Shown here one piece after another: positions 15,703 through 24,399 of a DNA stretch of 44,568 bases. The notes under the pieces were generated by a model. That model was given only the letters and a program-made list of their open reading frames with translations. It made no database searches and was not told the origin of the DNA. The first letter of the stretch is position 1. Each line of letters opens with the position of its first letter. The stretch spans positions 1 through 44,568 of the forward strand of contig WYBW01000134.1 of the NCBI GenBank assembly GCA_011525685.1. The letters run 5' to 3'. The stretch comes from Verrucomicrobiia bacterium. Its GTDB lineage: Bacteria; Verrucomicrobiota; Verrucomicrobiia; Limisphaerales; JADLHS01. The translations under genes and the position numbers were made by a program.

Positions 15703-17310
15703 ATGAGAATCAACGTCCAGAGTCCCCCGCCCGAACCGGCCACGGAATTGCCGATCCTGCAGCCGCTGGCCGGCAAGTCTTCCGACTCGAAGGCGTCCGC
15801 CATCGCCGCGGGCCGCGCCCGCCGGATGCTCGTTTCGATTGACTTCTCACCGTCCTCCCGCCGGTTGCTGCGCAAAGCCGCCGCGCTGGCGCGCGAAACG
15901 CGGGCGCGGTTGACCATGATCTACGTGCAACCGCAGGACTGGATCGAGGAGGACGCGAGCAATCCCCTGGTGGCCGAGGCGTATCGCGATCTGGGCGAGG
16001 AAGCCGTGGCCCGCCTCCGACGGCTGGGCGATGAAGAGATCGAAGGCGACATTGAAGTGAATGCCGAGTTTCGCGTCGGCAAGTGGGCACGCACCCTCGC
16101 GGAGGCCGCTCGACGGGAGGAAACCGATTTGTTGGTGGTCACCGGCCAGGAGCATCGCGGCCTGCTCGGCCTGGTGCGCGTCCATCCGACGCAACAATTG
16201 CTCCGCAACGCGCCCTGTCCCGTGGTGGTGTTGCCGGAGCGGATGCTGGCCAACCCTCCGCCGATGCGGCAGGTCGTGGCGGCGGTGGGCACCTCCCGCT
16301 CCTCGCGCCGCGCGGCGAAGCACGCCGCCGCGCTGGCCACGGAACTGGGCCTGCCCTTGGTGTTGTTGCACATTCTGCCCGAGCGCGGTCTCGGCACGCG
16401 GCTCAGTCTCGCGAATCCTTTGAAACAGCAGAAAGCCATCGCCGAAAGCGTCCGCGACAAGATGCTCGACTGGTTGTCGGAGGAGATCACCGCCGGCCTT
16501 CAGGTGAAGGTGCTCATCCGGAGCGGTTTTCCGGTCACCCGCGCTTTGGAACGCAACCTCAGCCTGCTGAATCCGGAACTGGTCGTGCTCGGCGCCGGTT
16601 CGAGGCTGGGCGGCAAGTATGTGCGCACCGTGTTGCGTTCGACGTTTGCTCCCGTAGTGTTGGTTGGTCCCCAGTCGCCGGCGGAACCTCGGCAAGTGAG
16701 AGTGCCGGCGGCGGGGGTTGCGATGCCGGTCGCCCGGGCGGTCCAATCCCGCCCGGCGGCCAGCCCTCGGCCGGCCGAGAGCCGGAGTCCTTTCGCCGGC
16801 AGTTCGGAGATGCCCAAGCACAAACGGATTCTGGTGGTGGATGATGACCGCTCCGTCCGCGAGTCGCTCGACAAGTTGTTCAAGGGCGAAGATTGCGAGG
16901 TGGCCCTGGCCGCGGACGGGCAGGAGGTGATCGGGAAGGTGGACCCGTCGCAGTTCGACCTGGTGCTCCTCGACTTGAAGATGCAGGGCGCCAACGGCTG
17001 GACCACCCTGCGGCATCTTCATTCGGTCAAACCGGAGCTGCCCGTGGTGCTGATCACGGGTCTGCCGGACCGCTACAAGCTGGCCAACGCGGCCGGCGTC
17101 AGCGCGCTGGTCGAAAAGCCCTTGGACGTGCCGGCACTTCTGGAAACCGTCCGGGACCTCCTCGATGCGCCTGGCCGGGAATCCGAGACCGACCCAGCGG
17201 GCGGGTGCCGGCTCGTCCGTTCCACCTGCACCATCTGGCGCAGCCAGTTGCGCGAACGGCGCGATACGCCCCTGCCGGTGCCGGCGGTTCACCCGGACGT
17301 GCCGGCCTGA
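15703..17310 (+). CDS. Tandem universal stress protein domains fused to a CheY-like receiver
   Basis: A 535-aa soluble protein. The first Usp domain begins at about residue 41 (RRMLVSIDFSP). The second begins at about 185 (VVAAVGTSRSSRRAA) and ends LVVLGAGSRLGGKYV...VVLVG, which resembles the ATP-binding G-x2-G-x9-S/T region of UspA proteins. A proline/alanine-rich linker (about 330-370) leads to a complete receiver domain with the acidic cluster DDD near 379, phospho-acceptor D424 (LVLLDLKMQ) and a conserved lysine in VEKPLD. A ~45-residue tail follows. ATG 15703 is chosen; the ATG at 15562 adds an unlike, basic stretch. No output domain follows the receiver. Usp domains bind nucleotides in stress responses. 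The fusion suggests that phosphorylation controls a stress function. Confidence 0.85.
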   Translation: MRINVQSPPPEPATELPILQPLAGKSSDSKASAIAAGRARRMLVSIDFSPSSRRLLRKAAALARETRARLTMIYVQPQDWIEEDASNPLVAEAYRDLGEEAVARLRRLGDEEIEGDIEVNAEFRVGKWARTLAEAARREETDLLVVTGQEHRGLLGLVRVHPTQQLLRNAPCPVVVLPERMLANPPPMRQVVAAVGTSRSSRRAAKHAAALATELGLPLVLLHILPERGLGTRLSLANPLKQQKAIAESVRDKMLDWLSEEITAGLQVKVLIRSGFPVTRALERNLSLLNPELVVLGAGSRLGGKYVRTVLRSTFAPVVLVGPQSPAEPRQVRVPAAGVAMPVARAVQSRPAASPRPAESRSPFAGSSEMPKHKRILVVDDDRSVRESLDKLFKGEDCEVALAADGQEVIGKVDPSQFDLVLLDLKMQGANGWTTLRHLHSVKPELPVVLITGLPDRYKLANAAGVSALVEKPLDVPALLETVRDLLDAPGRESETDPAGGCRLVRSTCTIWRSQLRERRDTPLPVPAVHPDVPA

Positions 17311-17393
17311 GCGCCGGCCATTCGAACGCGGAACGCCCGACGACCCGTCACGGGTGGCGTGCCGCCGTTATCAACCTCAAAACCCAGTTGAAC

Positions 17394-17597
17394 ATGAAAA
17401 AGAAGAATTCCGGTAATGGCCATGGGCCGAGTCATGAAGAGATTGCGCGGATGGCCGCGCATTTGTGGGAGGAGGAAGGCCGCCTGGCGGGCCGCGACCT
17501 GGAGTACTGGCTGCGAGCCGAACAACAGCTCCTCGCCGCAAGCCGCGCCGTCAAGACCCGGGCGTCGGCCACTCCTGCGGGCGCGGCGAACCGGTGA
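17394..17597 (+). CDS. DUF2934 family small protein
   Basis: A 67-aa protein starting at ATG 17394 (MKKKNSGNGHG). The core HEEIARMAAHLWEEEGRLAG, then RDLEYWLRAEQQL, is the DUF2934 signature: a short two-helix unit with conserved W, EG, W and AE. The family is of unknown function and is often found near stress or plasmid-maintenance genes. It lies 83 bases downstream of the USP-receiver gene on the same strand, so it may share its transcript. The basic N-terminus and short tail have no other features. Family recognition is fairly secure; function is unknown. Confidence 0.8.
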   Translation: MKKKNSGNGHGPSHEEIARMAAHLWEEEGRLAGRDLEYWLRAEQQLLAASRAVKTRASATPAGAANR

Positions 17598-17618
17598 CAG
17601 GATCCTTCGCAAACCCGG

Positions 17619-18704
17619 TCAGTTGACGGGCACGCTTACTCCCAAAGTGCCAGTGCCGCCACCGGCCCGCGAACCTTCATTGGCCGCGACCGTCGCCACG
17701 AAGGTGTTCAGGATGAGGTTTACGTATCGCTTGAGCTGAGTGTAGGGCGAGTTTGGCACATAAACGATGTCGCCGGGTTCAAGCCGCACATCCGACGCGC
17801 GTCCATGTATGATGTCATTGTAATTCACGACCGCAATCTGCGGCGTGGCCAGCGAGCCGCGGACAATGGCAATATGCGACAGGTACGCATCCTTGGTGAA
17901 CGGACCCGGATCACTCTGCGACAACCAATCGTAACGCTGCGGCCCGGCCGCGCTGGCGATGGCGCTCACCAGGGTCATCCGTTCGGAAAAGGGCAACGCC
18001 CGCGGAAAGCGAACCGAGCCCAGCACGAACACTTCCTGGGCCAGGGTGGAGGGCACATAGACAAAGTCATCGGGTTGCAAATAGATGTTCTGCGACATGT
18101 CTCCCTCATGAAGCAGGCGATGGAAGTCCACCGGCACAAAGTTACCCTGACGAACGACAAAACTGTGCCGCAGATCGGCCAGTTCCTCCGTGGTGACATC
18201 TGAAACCGTCCGGGCGGTGCCGCCGGCCAGCGCGAGGGATTCCAACAGCGTGGTCGGTCCGGCGATGGGATAGATGCCAGGCCGGTTCAGCCGGCCGAGC
18301 ACCCAGACGTGTTTGCTGCCGACCGCCTGCAAAGTCAGAGAAACACTGGCGGCCGTGATGTATTTGCCCAATTCCCGTTCCAACAATCCGCGCGTTTGGG
18401 TGAGGGTCAATCCCCACACGTCCAACCCGGGCAGCAGGTTGAAATAGATGCGACCATCCGGCCCGACCGTGACGGCCTGGCGCGACAACGGTGTGCCGAT
18501 GATCTCGATTTCAAGTTGATCGCCGGGGCCGAGAGTGAAGAGGTCGCTTGCCGGCCGCAGAAGCCCGGGGTCCAGGTCATTGGTCACGGTGGTGGACGAG
18601 AGCATGGCGACCTGGCTGCGGGCGTCAAAACGCGGACCGCTGGCACATCCGCAAATCAGAACCAACAGACAGCCAAAAGCGATAAGGCAGGGAAAGGTTT
18701 TCAT
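17619..18704 (-). CDS. Wza-like polysaccharide export lipoprotein
   Basis: A 361-aa protein beginning at ATG 18704 with a lipoprotein signal (MKTFPCLIAFGCLLVLICGC). It is followed by a Poly_export domain (FTLGPGDQLEIEIIGTPLSR) and SLBB domains (HVWVLGRLNRPGIYPI and VFVLGSVRFPRALPF). Such proteins form the outer-membrane channel or its periplasmic part for capsule or exopolysaccharide export. A frame open 123 bases further upstream is a shadow of the preceding gene. It is the last gene of the export operon, 5 bases after the stop of a second export protein. Its stop lies 21 bases from the convergent DUF2934 gene. Confidence 0.9.
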   Translation of the reverse strand: MKTFPCLIAFGCLLVLICGCASGPRFDARSQVAMLSSTTVTNDLDPGLLRPASDLFTLGPGDQLEIEIIGTPLSRQAVTVGPDGRIYFNLLPGLDVWGLTLTQTRGLLERELGKYITAASVSLTLQAVGSKHVWVLGRLNRPGIYPIAGPTTLLESLALAGGTARTVSDVTTEELADLRHSFVVRQGNFVPVDFHRLLHEGDMSQNIYLQPDDFVYVPSTLAQEVFVLGSVRFPRALPFSERMTLVSAIASAAGPQRYDWLSQSDPGPFTKDAYLSHIAIVRGSLATPQIAVVNYNDIIHGRASDVRLEPGDIVYVPNSPYTQLKRYVNLILNTFVATVAANEGSRAGGGTGTLGVSVPVN

Positions 18705-18709
18705 GGTGC

Positions 18710-19756
18710 TTACTTGATGATGGGCGTGGTGATCCACGGTCCGACGTTCTGGTTGATGGCCTCGACGGTCATGCTGGTGATAAACGCCTTGATGGCGGTG
18801 TCCAGCAGGTCCACCGCCAGCAACCACCGGTTGGGCGCCACATAGACGATGTCGCGCGGCTGGAGTTTGAAATCCGTCTGCTTGGCGGCCAGGATTTCGG
18901 TCGTGTCTATCACGAAGGTTTGCGGCCGATCCAGCGAGCCGCGCACGACCAGCACCCGGCTCTTGTAGGCCCGGTCGGTGAACCCGCCCCGCGCCGCCAG
19001 CGCACTCATGACCGTCGCGCGCTGCGCAAAGGCCAGCAGCCCCGGGTTCATCACTTCGCCCAGCACATAAATCTGATTGGCGTCCGCCGAGGCAAAGTAA
19101 AGATAATCATCCGGCTCAATCGGGATATTCTGCGTCAGATCGCCGCGTTGAAACAGCCGCTCAAAGTCCAGCGGCAGCCGTTCGCCGTTGCGCACCAGGA
19201 AACTGCGGCCCAAGTCGGCCAGTTCGACCGTGCTGCGTTCAAACATGCCGATTTCCAGTCCGCCCGCCTGCGCGATGGCTTCAATGACCGTCGTGGGCCG
19301 GGTCAACGGAAACACTCCTTTGTTGGCCACGGTGCCCAGGATCACGAATCGTTTGCTATGGTAAGCCACCGGCGTGATGATGGTGCGGGGACTGCGGTAA
19401 AACCTGCTCAACTCCTCATCAAACTTCGCGCGCAACTCGTCAACGGTCAGTCCCGCCGCCATGATGTTTTCGGCCTGAAGGAACGTGACGCGCCCGTCCG
19501 GTCCCACCACCACTCCTTTGCGGGCCAGCTCCGGTGATTCGAGCAGGGAAAAATCCAGAATGTCACCGGCGCCGAGCGTCAGGCGCTCCTGCCATTTGGC
19601 GCGTTTGGCCGGATTGGACACTGCGGAGAGCGACATGCTGGCCGGCTCATTGGCCGGGCGCTTGACCGGCTGAGTCTCCTGCGCGAGTGCTGGCGCGGCA
19701 GCCAGCAGCAGAATCAAACCGGCGACGCCGGTGATGGGTCTTGGTTGCTTGTTCAT
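18710..19756 (-). CDS. Polysaccharide biosynthesis/export protein with SLBB domain
   Basis: A 348-aa exported protein. The signal peptide ends ALAQE at about residue 25. The Poly_export domain begins LTLGAGDILDFSLLESPE and continues through VVVGPDGRVTFLQAE. SLBB-type segments follow (FVILGTVANKGVFPL and IYVLGEVMNPGLLAF). It lacks a lipobox cysteine, unlike the paralogue downstream. Two non-identical export proteins in tandem suggest a hetero-oligomeric or two-part channel. Its start is 15 bases after the Wzz-like gene, and no ribosome site stands out. The C-terminal helical stretch (LLDTAIKAFITSMTVEAINQ) resembles the end of the paralogue (YVNLILNTFVATVAAN), which argues for duplication. Confidence 0.9.
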   Translation of the reverse strand: MNKQPRPITGVAGLILLLAAAPALAQETQPVKRPANEPASMSLSAVSNPAKRAKWQERLTLGAGDILDFSLLESPELARKGVVVGPDGRVTFLQAENIMAAGLTVDELRAKFDEELSRFYRSPRTIITPVAYHSKRFVILGTVANKGVFPLTRPTTVIEAIAQAGGLEIGMFERSTVELADLGRSFLVRNGERLPLDFERLFQRGDLTQNIPIEPDDYLYFASADANQIYVLGEVMNPGLLAFAQRATVMSALAARGGFTDRAYKSRVLVVRGSLDRPQTFVIDTTEILAAKQTDFKLQPRDIVYVAPNRWLLAVDLLDTAIKAFITSMTVEAINQNVGPWITTPIIK

Positions 19757-19771
19757 AAATTGAAAATCCGG

Positions 19772-21883
19772 TTATGGCTCATGGTTCAGCACCGCGCCCA
19801 CGAGCCGGCAACGGGCGTGGCGCAGCGTGGTCAACTGCTCCCGCGTGGTCCGGGCGCGGGCCTTGCGGCTGTCCGCCAGCCAGATGACCTGGGGCAGGCT
19901 TTCCGCCAGCAGCACTGATTCGGGCGTCGAAGCCGGCGGAAGCTCCACCAGCAGGACGAGGTTCTCCAACGTGCCGCATCGCGAAAGCGCGCTTTGCCAT
20001 TCCTTGCGGTGTTCCAAATTCCAAATCGAACCCGGCAAAGGAATTTGCCCCGCCAGGTCGTCGGGGGACTCCACCTTGACGCACAGCGCCTGCGAAGTGG
20101 CCGTGGCGGTGAACAATTCCGTTTGCGAGGCGGCGGCTGGTGGGCGCGCGCCATTCCCCGAGCCATTCGTGTGGGGTCGCGTGCTGACGGTGACCGCCTG
20201 CAATCCGCGTCGGCGGGCCGCTTTGGCCAGCAGTTCGATCCAGGTCGAGCGGCCTTCACCGGGCGTCGAGGAAACGAAGCCGCACACCATGCCGTGATTG
20301 GCGGACTTGCTCAATTGTCCGGCGAGGGACGTCCAGGTGCGGAACGCCCAGGTTTCGCGTTCCTCCGGTGACATGGCCTCCAGATCACCCAGGGTTGCCA
20401 GCACGGGCAGACCCGTGACCTGCTCGAGGTCCGCAACGGTCTTCAACCGCCCGCCGGCGATTTCAACACCGGCTACGGCCAACCCGGCACCCGCCAAGGC
20501 GATAAGCCCGCCCGCCAGCGCGGCCCAGATGGCGTTCAACCATCGCGCGGTGGCGTCCACGTCGTTGAGAGTCGCCGGCATGAAGACGCGGTAATAACCC
20601 TGGGCGTGGTCCTGATAAAGTTGGGCTTCGCTTTGGCGGCTGGCCAACAGGGTGCGACTCCTTTGCAGCCCTTCGAGCCGTGCCTTGAGCAGGGCGTATT
20701 GCGTGCCCTGCTGCGAAATGCCCGTGACCTTTGCCTGCAACGACTCCTTGAGCCGTTCCAAACCCAGCAACTCCTTTTGCAGCGTGGCCTTCCGGGTTTG
20801 CATTTCCACCAATCGCAGATACAGCGCGTTCGCCACCGAGTTGTTGCCCAAGTCTGCCGCGGTCGGGCTGTGCTGGTCCGCGGCGGCAAGCTGTTTTTCC
20901 AGTTCCGCGATTTCGCGGCGTTGGGCCTGCACGGTCGGATGCGCATCCGTCAACCGCCCGAGCAAGTCACTGAGCCTGCCCCTGGCCGCGGCAAGTTTTT
21001 GGGAAAGGGGATTCTGTTGTGCCAATTCCTCCTGCAAGGCGGCCAACTGGACCTCCACCAACTCGGCTTCAATGCGCAGGTTGTCCGCTCGCGACATGAC
21101 CTCGCCCAGGCTCTTGATGTGTGCCTGCCTCTCGGCGTCAGGATCAACCAGTTTGGTTTCGGTCTGGAATTTCACGAGCGCGGCGTTTGCCTGTCCCAGT
21201 TCCTCATCCATCGCCGCCAGTTTTTCACGGCAAAAGGTGTTCATGCGAGCGGCTTCGGTTAACTGCAATTCCCTGGTCAGGCTGACCGCCTCGTTGGCAT
21301 AGAGATTCGCCAGGGCCACCAGTTCCTCCCGGTGCTTGCCCGCGACTGTGAGCGCCACCAGGTCCGTGTTCGGCACGGACTCAGCCCGAACCTGGCCGGT
21401 CAGTTCGTCGAACGACAGCGGCGGCCGGGTCTTCGCCGCCACCCGCCGGGCCAATTCGGGTGATTCCATCAGGCTGACCAGCGTGGCCGGGGTTAATTGG
21501 CGCGGGCGATAAGCCTCACCCTCCAATCCCACGACGAAGCCAGGAGCGGCATCGCGCGCGACCAGCGTCACCCGCGCCTGATAGTTGGACATGAAGTAAC
21601 CGCCAAGGGCCGCGAGCACAGAGACCACCGCGGCCGCAATCAGAATGGGTTGTCGGCGCATCAGGATCACCGAGGCGAAGCGTTGAGCCGCCGTGGATCG
21701 TCGGGTGAAAGGCTTCGCCTCGTTGGCAGCGTCATCCCGGGTCGGTTCCGCCGGAGGCATTGACGGGAGTTGCGCCGGTCGGGTGTTGAGCGTTGCTGGC
21801 TCGAGTGCCAAGGGCGGGGGCGAACCTTGCCGCGCGCGTTTGTCACGCACGGCGCTGAATCTCAGTTCGCTCGGTTCGCTCAT
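19772..21883 (-). CDS. Wzz/GNVR chain-length protein with degenerate BY-kinase-like domain
   Basis: A 703-aa inner-membrane protein. A proline-rich cytoplasmic N-terminus precedes TM1 (about 80-98). A long periplasmic part follows with coiled coils (about 200-420) and a GNVR-like end. TM2 lies at about 445-470, followed by a cytoplasmic P-loop-like domain. The P-loop reads TPGEGRST, with R545 where active kinases have the invariant lysine. The Walker B region (LVLLVELPP) lacks the usual DxxP aspartate, and there is no C-terminal tyrosine cluster. It probably sets polysaccharide chain length without kinase activity. The start codon overlaps the stop of the upstream ATPase by 4 bases (ATGA), indicating coupled translation. 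Confidence 0.88.
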   Translation of the reverse strand: MSEPSELRFSAVRDKRARQGSPPPLALEPATLNTRPAQLPSMPPAEPTRDDAANEAKPFTRRSTAAQRFASVILMRRQPILIAAAVVSVLAALGGYFMSNYQARVTLVARDAAPGFVVGLEGEAYRPRQLTPATLVSLMESPELARRVAAKTRPPLSFDELTGQVRAESVPNTDLVALTVAGKHREELVALANLYANEAVSLTRELQLTEAARMNTFCREKLAAMDEELGQANAALVKFQTETKLVDPDAERQAHIKSLGEVMSRADNLRIEAELVEVQLAALQEELAQQNPLSQKLAAARGRLSDLLGRLTDAHPTVQAQRREIAELEKQLAAADQHSPTAADLGNNSVANALYLRLVEMQTRKATLQKELLGLERLKESLQAKVTGISQQGTQYALLKARLEGLQRSRTLLASRQSEAQLYQDHAQGYYRVFMPATLNDVDATARWLNAIWAALAGGLIALAGAGLAVAGVEIAGGRLKTVADLEQVTGLPVLATLGDLEAMSPEERETWAFRTWTSLAGQLSKSANHGMVCGFVSSTPGEGRSTWIELLAKAARRRGLQAVTVSTRPHTNGSGNGARPPAAASQTELFTATATSQALCVKVESPDDLAGQIPLPGSIWNLEHRKEWQSALSRCGTLENLVLLVELPPASTPESVLLAESLPQVIWLADSRKARARTTREQLTTLRHARCRLVGAVLNHEP

Positions 21884-22710
21884 GCTTGCGGCAGATTCTG
21901 GTGCTGTCTGAGGTCGCGCACCACGGCATCCACAGCAATTGAATTCACTTCTGGATACTCCTGCACCCAGGCGAATTCAAGCGCCAGTTTCGCAATGCGA
22001 TTCAATTCTCGCGGCACACCCTGCGAAGCCTCGAAAGCCCGGTCCACGGCTTCCGCGGCGAACAACTCGCCGGTCGCGTGTCCCGCGGCCTTCAAGCGGT
22101 GTCGCAGATACTTTCCCGCCTCCTCCCGCGTCAGCGGGTGCAGATGGAAACGCAGGCTGATGCGCTGGTTGATGGCGGGCAGCCGTGCCACGCGTTCGCG
22201 CAATTCCGGCTGGCCCACCAGGATCACCGTGAGCAGTCCCTTGCCGGCGCGGTTGAGATTGGTCAGTTGTTTCAACTCGGTGAGCGTGGCCGGCGACATT
22301 TCCTGTGCCTCGTCGAAAATCAGAACCAGGTGACGCTGCTCGGCGGCCAGTCGCTCGATGAGTTTGAGGAAACTATCGTATCGCGCCAGTTTGCCGCGCC
22401 GGCCGGGCATTTCTCCGTCCAACGCGCGCAACACCAGTTCCAGCAGGTCGTTGAAACGGAACGAGGAGTTCTCCAAGGTCACCACGCAGAAGCGGTCCGG
22501 CGAGAGGTGGTCCGAGAACACGGCGCGTGTCAGGGTCTTGCCGCAGCCCACTTCGCCGGTCAGCATGCCCAGCAGCATGGTTCGCTCGCTCACCAGGAAG
22601 CCCAACCGGCTGAGGGCTTCGTCATGCTCGCGTCCCTCAAAAAAGAACCGTGTGTCCCACGTCGGTTCAAAGGGACGTTCATTCAGCCTCCAGTACGACA
22701 GCAAGTCCAC
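21880..22710 (-). CDS. ExeA-like AAA ATPase of the polysaccharide export operon
   Basis: A 276-aa ATPase. GTG 22710 is chosen because it opens VDLLSYWRLNERPFEPTWDTRFFF, the typical N-terminus of ExeA/XrtA-locus ATPases. The frame stays open upstream but encodes non-homologous residues. Walker A is GEVGCGKT (52-59), Walker B is HLVLIFDEAQ (about 127-136), and a sensor region reads VILVGQPELRE. Related ATPases sit in exosortase/EPS loci beside Wzz and Wza genes, as here. It is the first gene of the four-gene export operon and overlaps the next by 4 bases. Its partner in the envelope cannot be seen, as it has no membrane helix. Confidence 0.85.
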   Translation of the reverse strand: MDLLSYWRLNERPFEPTWDTRFFFEGREHDEALSRLGFLVSERTMLLGMLTGEVGCGKTLTRAVFSDHLSPDRFCVVTLENSSFRFNDLLELVLRALDGEMPGRRGKLARYDSFLKLIERLAAEQRHLVLIFDEAQEMSPATLTELKQLTNLNRAGKGLLTVILVGQPELRERVARLPAINQRISLRFHLHPLTREEAGKYLRHRLKAAGHATGELFAAEAVDRAFEASQGVPRELNRIAKLALEFAWVQEYPEVNSIAVDAVVRDLRQHQNLPQA

Positions 22711-22963
22711 GGTGTTGGTTCGTGCTCTGGCGGAAACGCAAAACCGCCCAGGCCCTGGCCTGTGGAAACGCGAATCCCGCCGTTTAACGAAAGCTAAACC
22801 CGCTTCCCTCGCAGCCAAAAGAGAAAGAAACCCGACGGTGCTTCCGCAACTGACCCGAGTGCGATTCGCGCCTTGCGGTTGTGGGGGGGGTGAAGATCGA
22901 AATGCCGGCTGGCTTCCGCAACGTGAGAGTTTGATAAGATGGTGGTGTCGCCCGGCGCCCGGG

Positions 22964-24022
22964 TTACGGCTGGTCAAATGCCAGGACTACGCGAAACCCG
23001 AGGGCGTTGAACGAATAGGTCGGGAAGTGGCTGAAGCGATAGGCCGAGCGACAATAGCGCCCGATCTGATACCAACTCCCGCCGCGCCACACCCGGGCGG
23101 TTCCAGTGACCGACCCCCGAGGATCGGTCACCGTCCCGCCCGGATAAGGACCATACCAATCCTGACACCACTCCCACACATTCCCGCCCATGTCGTGGAG
23201 TCCCCATGGGTTGGGACGCAATTGTCCCACCGGTTGCGTGGCGCCAAATGCGTCTCCGTACCAGGCGTAGAGTTCCAGGTATGCGTAGTCAGGATCGTCT
23301 CCGTAGTAGAACCGCGTCGTGGTTCCGGCCCGGCAGGCATACTCCCACTCCGCCTCGGTTGGCAGGCGATAAACGTAGTTGGTCGGCAGCCTCCCTGCCG
23401 CCCTCTCCTGCGTGGTCAACCGATGGCAGTAATTGGTCGCGTCGAACCAGGTCACCTCTTCCACCGGATGATTCGGGTCATGGCCGTAGTCCTGGTCATA
23501 CCACGGAGGACCACTGCGGTCGCCGTTGAAGTAACTCGGATTCTCGCCCACCACCGCGAGATACTCCCCTTGGGTGACTTCGCATTTGCCCATCCAAAAA
23601 CCGCGGCTGATCGTGACCATTGTCTGCGGTCCCTCGATGGAGGTGCGGTGCTGTTCATTGGTCGGACTGCCCATGGTAAAACTGCCGGGCGGTATCCAGA
23701 CCATGCCTGTGTTTGGCGTCCAGATGGCGCGATAGTAGCGGCTGGTGGCGGATTCAGGAACTTGATCCGCAACCGGCGCGCCGCCAACGGAAGAGTGGTC
23801 GAGATGATACCAGAGTCCCGCGCTCGAAAGCTTGTCGGTCCACTGGATCTGGCAGAACCCATCGCTTGAGCCGATCACGTTCAACTGTGCCTGCCCGTTC
23901 ACGAATTCGATGCTCAACCCCAACGGAGTCTGGGCTTCCGCGCGTGGCAACAGCATCCCCACTGCCCAAACCATCGCGCCAAGGCGTGGAACGAGGTGCG
24001 GGAATCCTCTGTTCACATTCAT
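22964..24022 (-). CDS. Secreted formylglycine-generating-enzyme-like (SUMF1 fold) protein, probably non-canonical
   Basis: A 352-aa exported protein. ATG 24022 opens a signal peptide ending AEAQT. Residues ~35-105 form a small beta domain of the kind usually seen at the C-terminus of secreted verrucomicrobial proteins. The rest is an FGE-sulfatase domain: MVWIPPGSFTMGSP, YRLPTEAEWEYACRAGT, GNVWEWCQDW, RVWRGGSW and a terminal NALGFRVV. In active FGEs the loop after GGS carries two cysteines. Here the first is Q319 and only C324 remains, so copper-dependent FGE activity is doubtful. A binding or other role on the SUMF1 scaffold is more likely. It lies about 250 bases upstream of the export operon on the same strand. 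Confidence 0.88.
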   Translation of the reverse strand: MNVNRGFPHLVPRLGAMVWAVGMLLPRAEAQTPLGLSIEFVNGQAQLNVIGSSDGFCQIQWTDKLSSAGLWYHLDHSSVGGAPVADQVPESATSRYYRAIWTPNTGMVWIPPGSFTMGSPTNEQHRTSIEGPQTMVTISRGFWMGKCEVTQGEYLAVVGENPSYFNGDRSGPPWYDQDYGHDPNHPVEEVTWFDATNYCHRLTTQERAAGRLPTNYVYRLPTEAEWEYACRAGTTTRFYYGDDPDYAYLELYAWYGDAFGATQPVGQLRPNPWGLHDMGGNVWEWCQDWYGPYPGGTVTDPRGSVTGTARVWRGGSWYQIGRYCRSAYRFSHFPTYSFNALGFRVVLAFDQP

Positions 24023-24180
24023 TCCGATCGTTGGCCGTTTGTCCGGACCGTCCATGCCAGGGTGCTGTGCGCGGGCGCGAGTGGGGTGTTTGAGTCACTG
24101 ACTCGTGTCTGTGTCATCGGGTCTGTTTGTGTCCCCGACACCGGCCCGAAGCAAGGAATAATTGCGGCGGAAAGATCCTA

Positions 24181-24395
24181 TGGGCGCATCTCAGTTTATT
24201 GCAGGCAGGCATTCCTGGCGTAGCGCAGGTTTCCCAACCTGCGGTATCGCCGGCTTCCAGTCGGCGGGCCCAGGCACGGCGTGGCAGGCCAGGAATTCGC
24301 AGCGTTTGCGGATTGGAAATCCGCGATCCGGCAGACAGGAAGTCCGCGCTACGGCATCGCCTCGGCGCCCCCTGCAAGAAAATGAGATGCGCCCA
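24181..24395. repeat. 215-bp MITE-like element, copy A
   Basis: The terminal inverted repeats are 25 bp each with 23 matching (left 24181-24205, right 24371-24395; shared tip TGGGCGCATCTCA). The interior is a string of small palindromes, such as GCAGGTTTCCCAACCTGC and GCGGATTGGAAATCCGC. The right end lies only 4 bases from the stop codon of the convergently read gene at 24400. TCCTA occurs directly left of the element and again 2 bases beyond its right end, which is not a clean target duplication. Confidence 0.9.
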
Positions 24396-24399
24396 GTTC

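Noticed and set aside
15847..17292. 481-codon antisense frame opposite the USP-receiver gene
   Set aside because: Shadow frame. The sense strand encodes recognised Usp and receiver domains.
17619..22710. Complete exosortase/PEP-CTERM locus
   Set aside because: The ATPase, Wzz and Wza genes resemble such loci, but no exosortase, glycosyltransferase or PEP-CTERM sorting motif was seen in the window.
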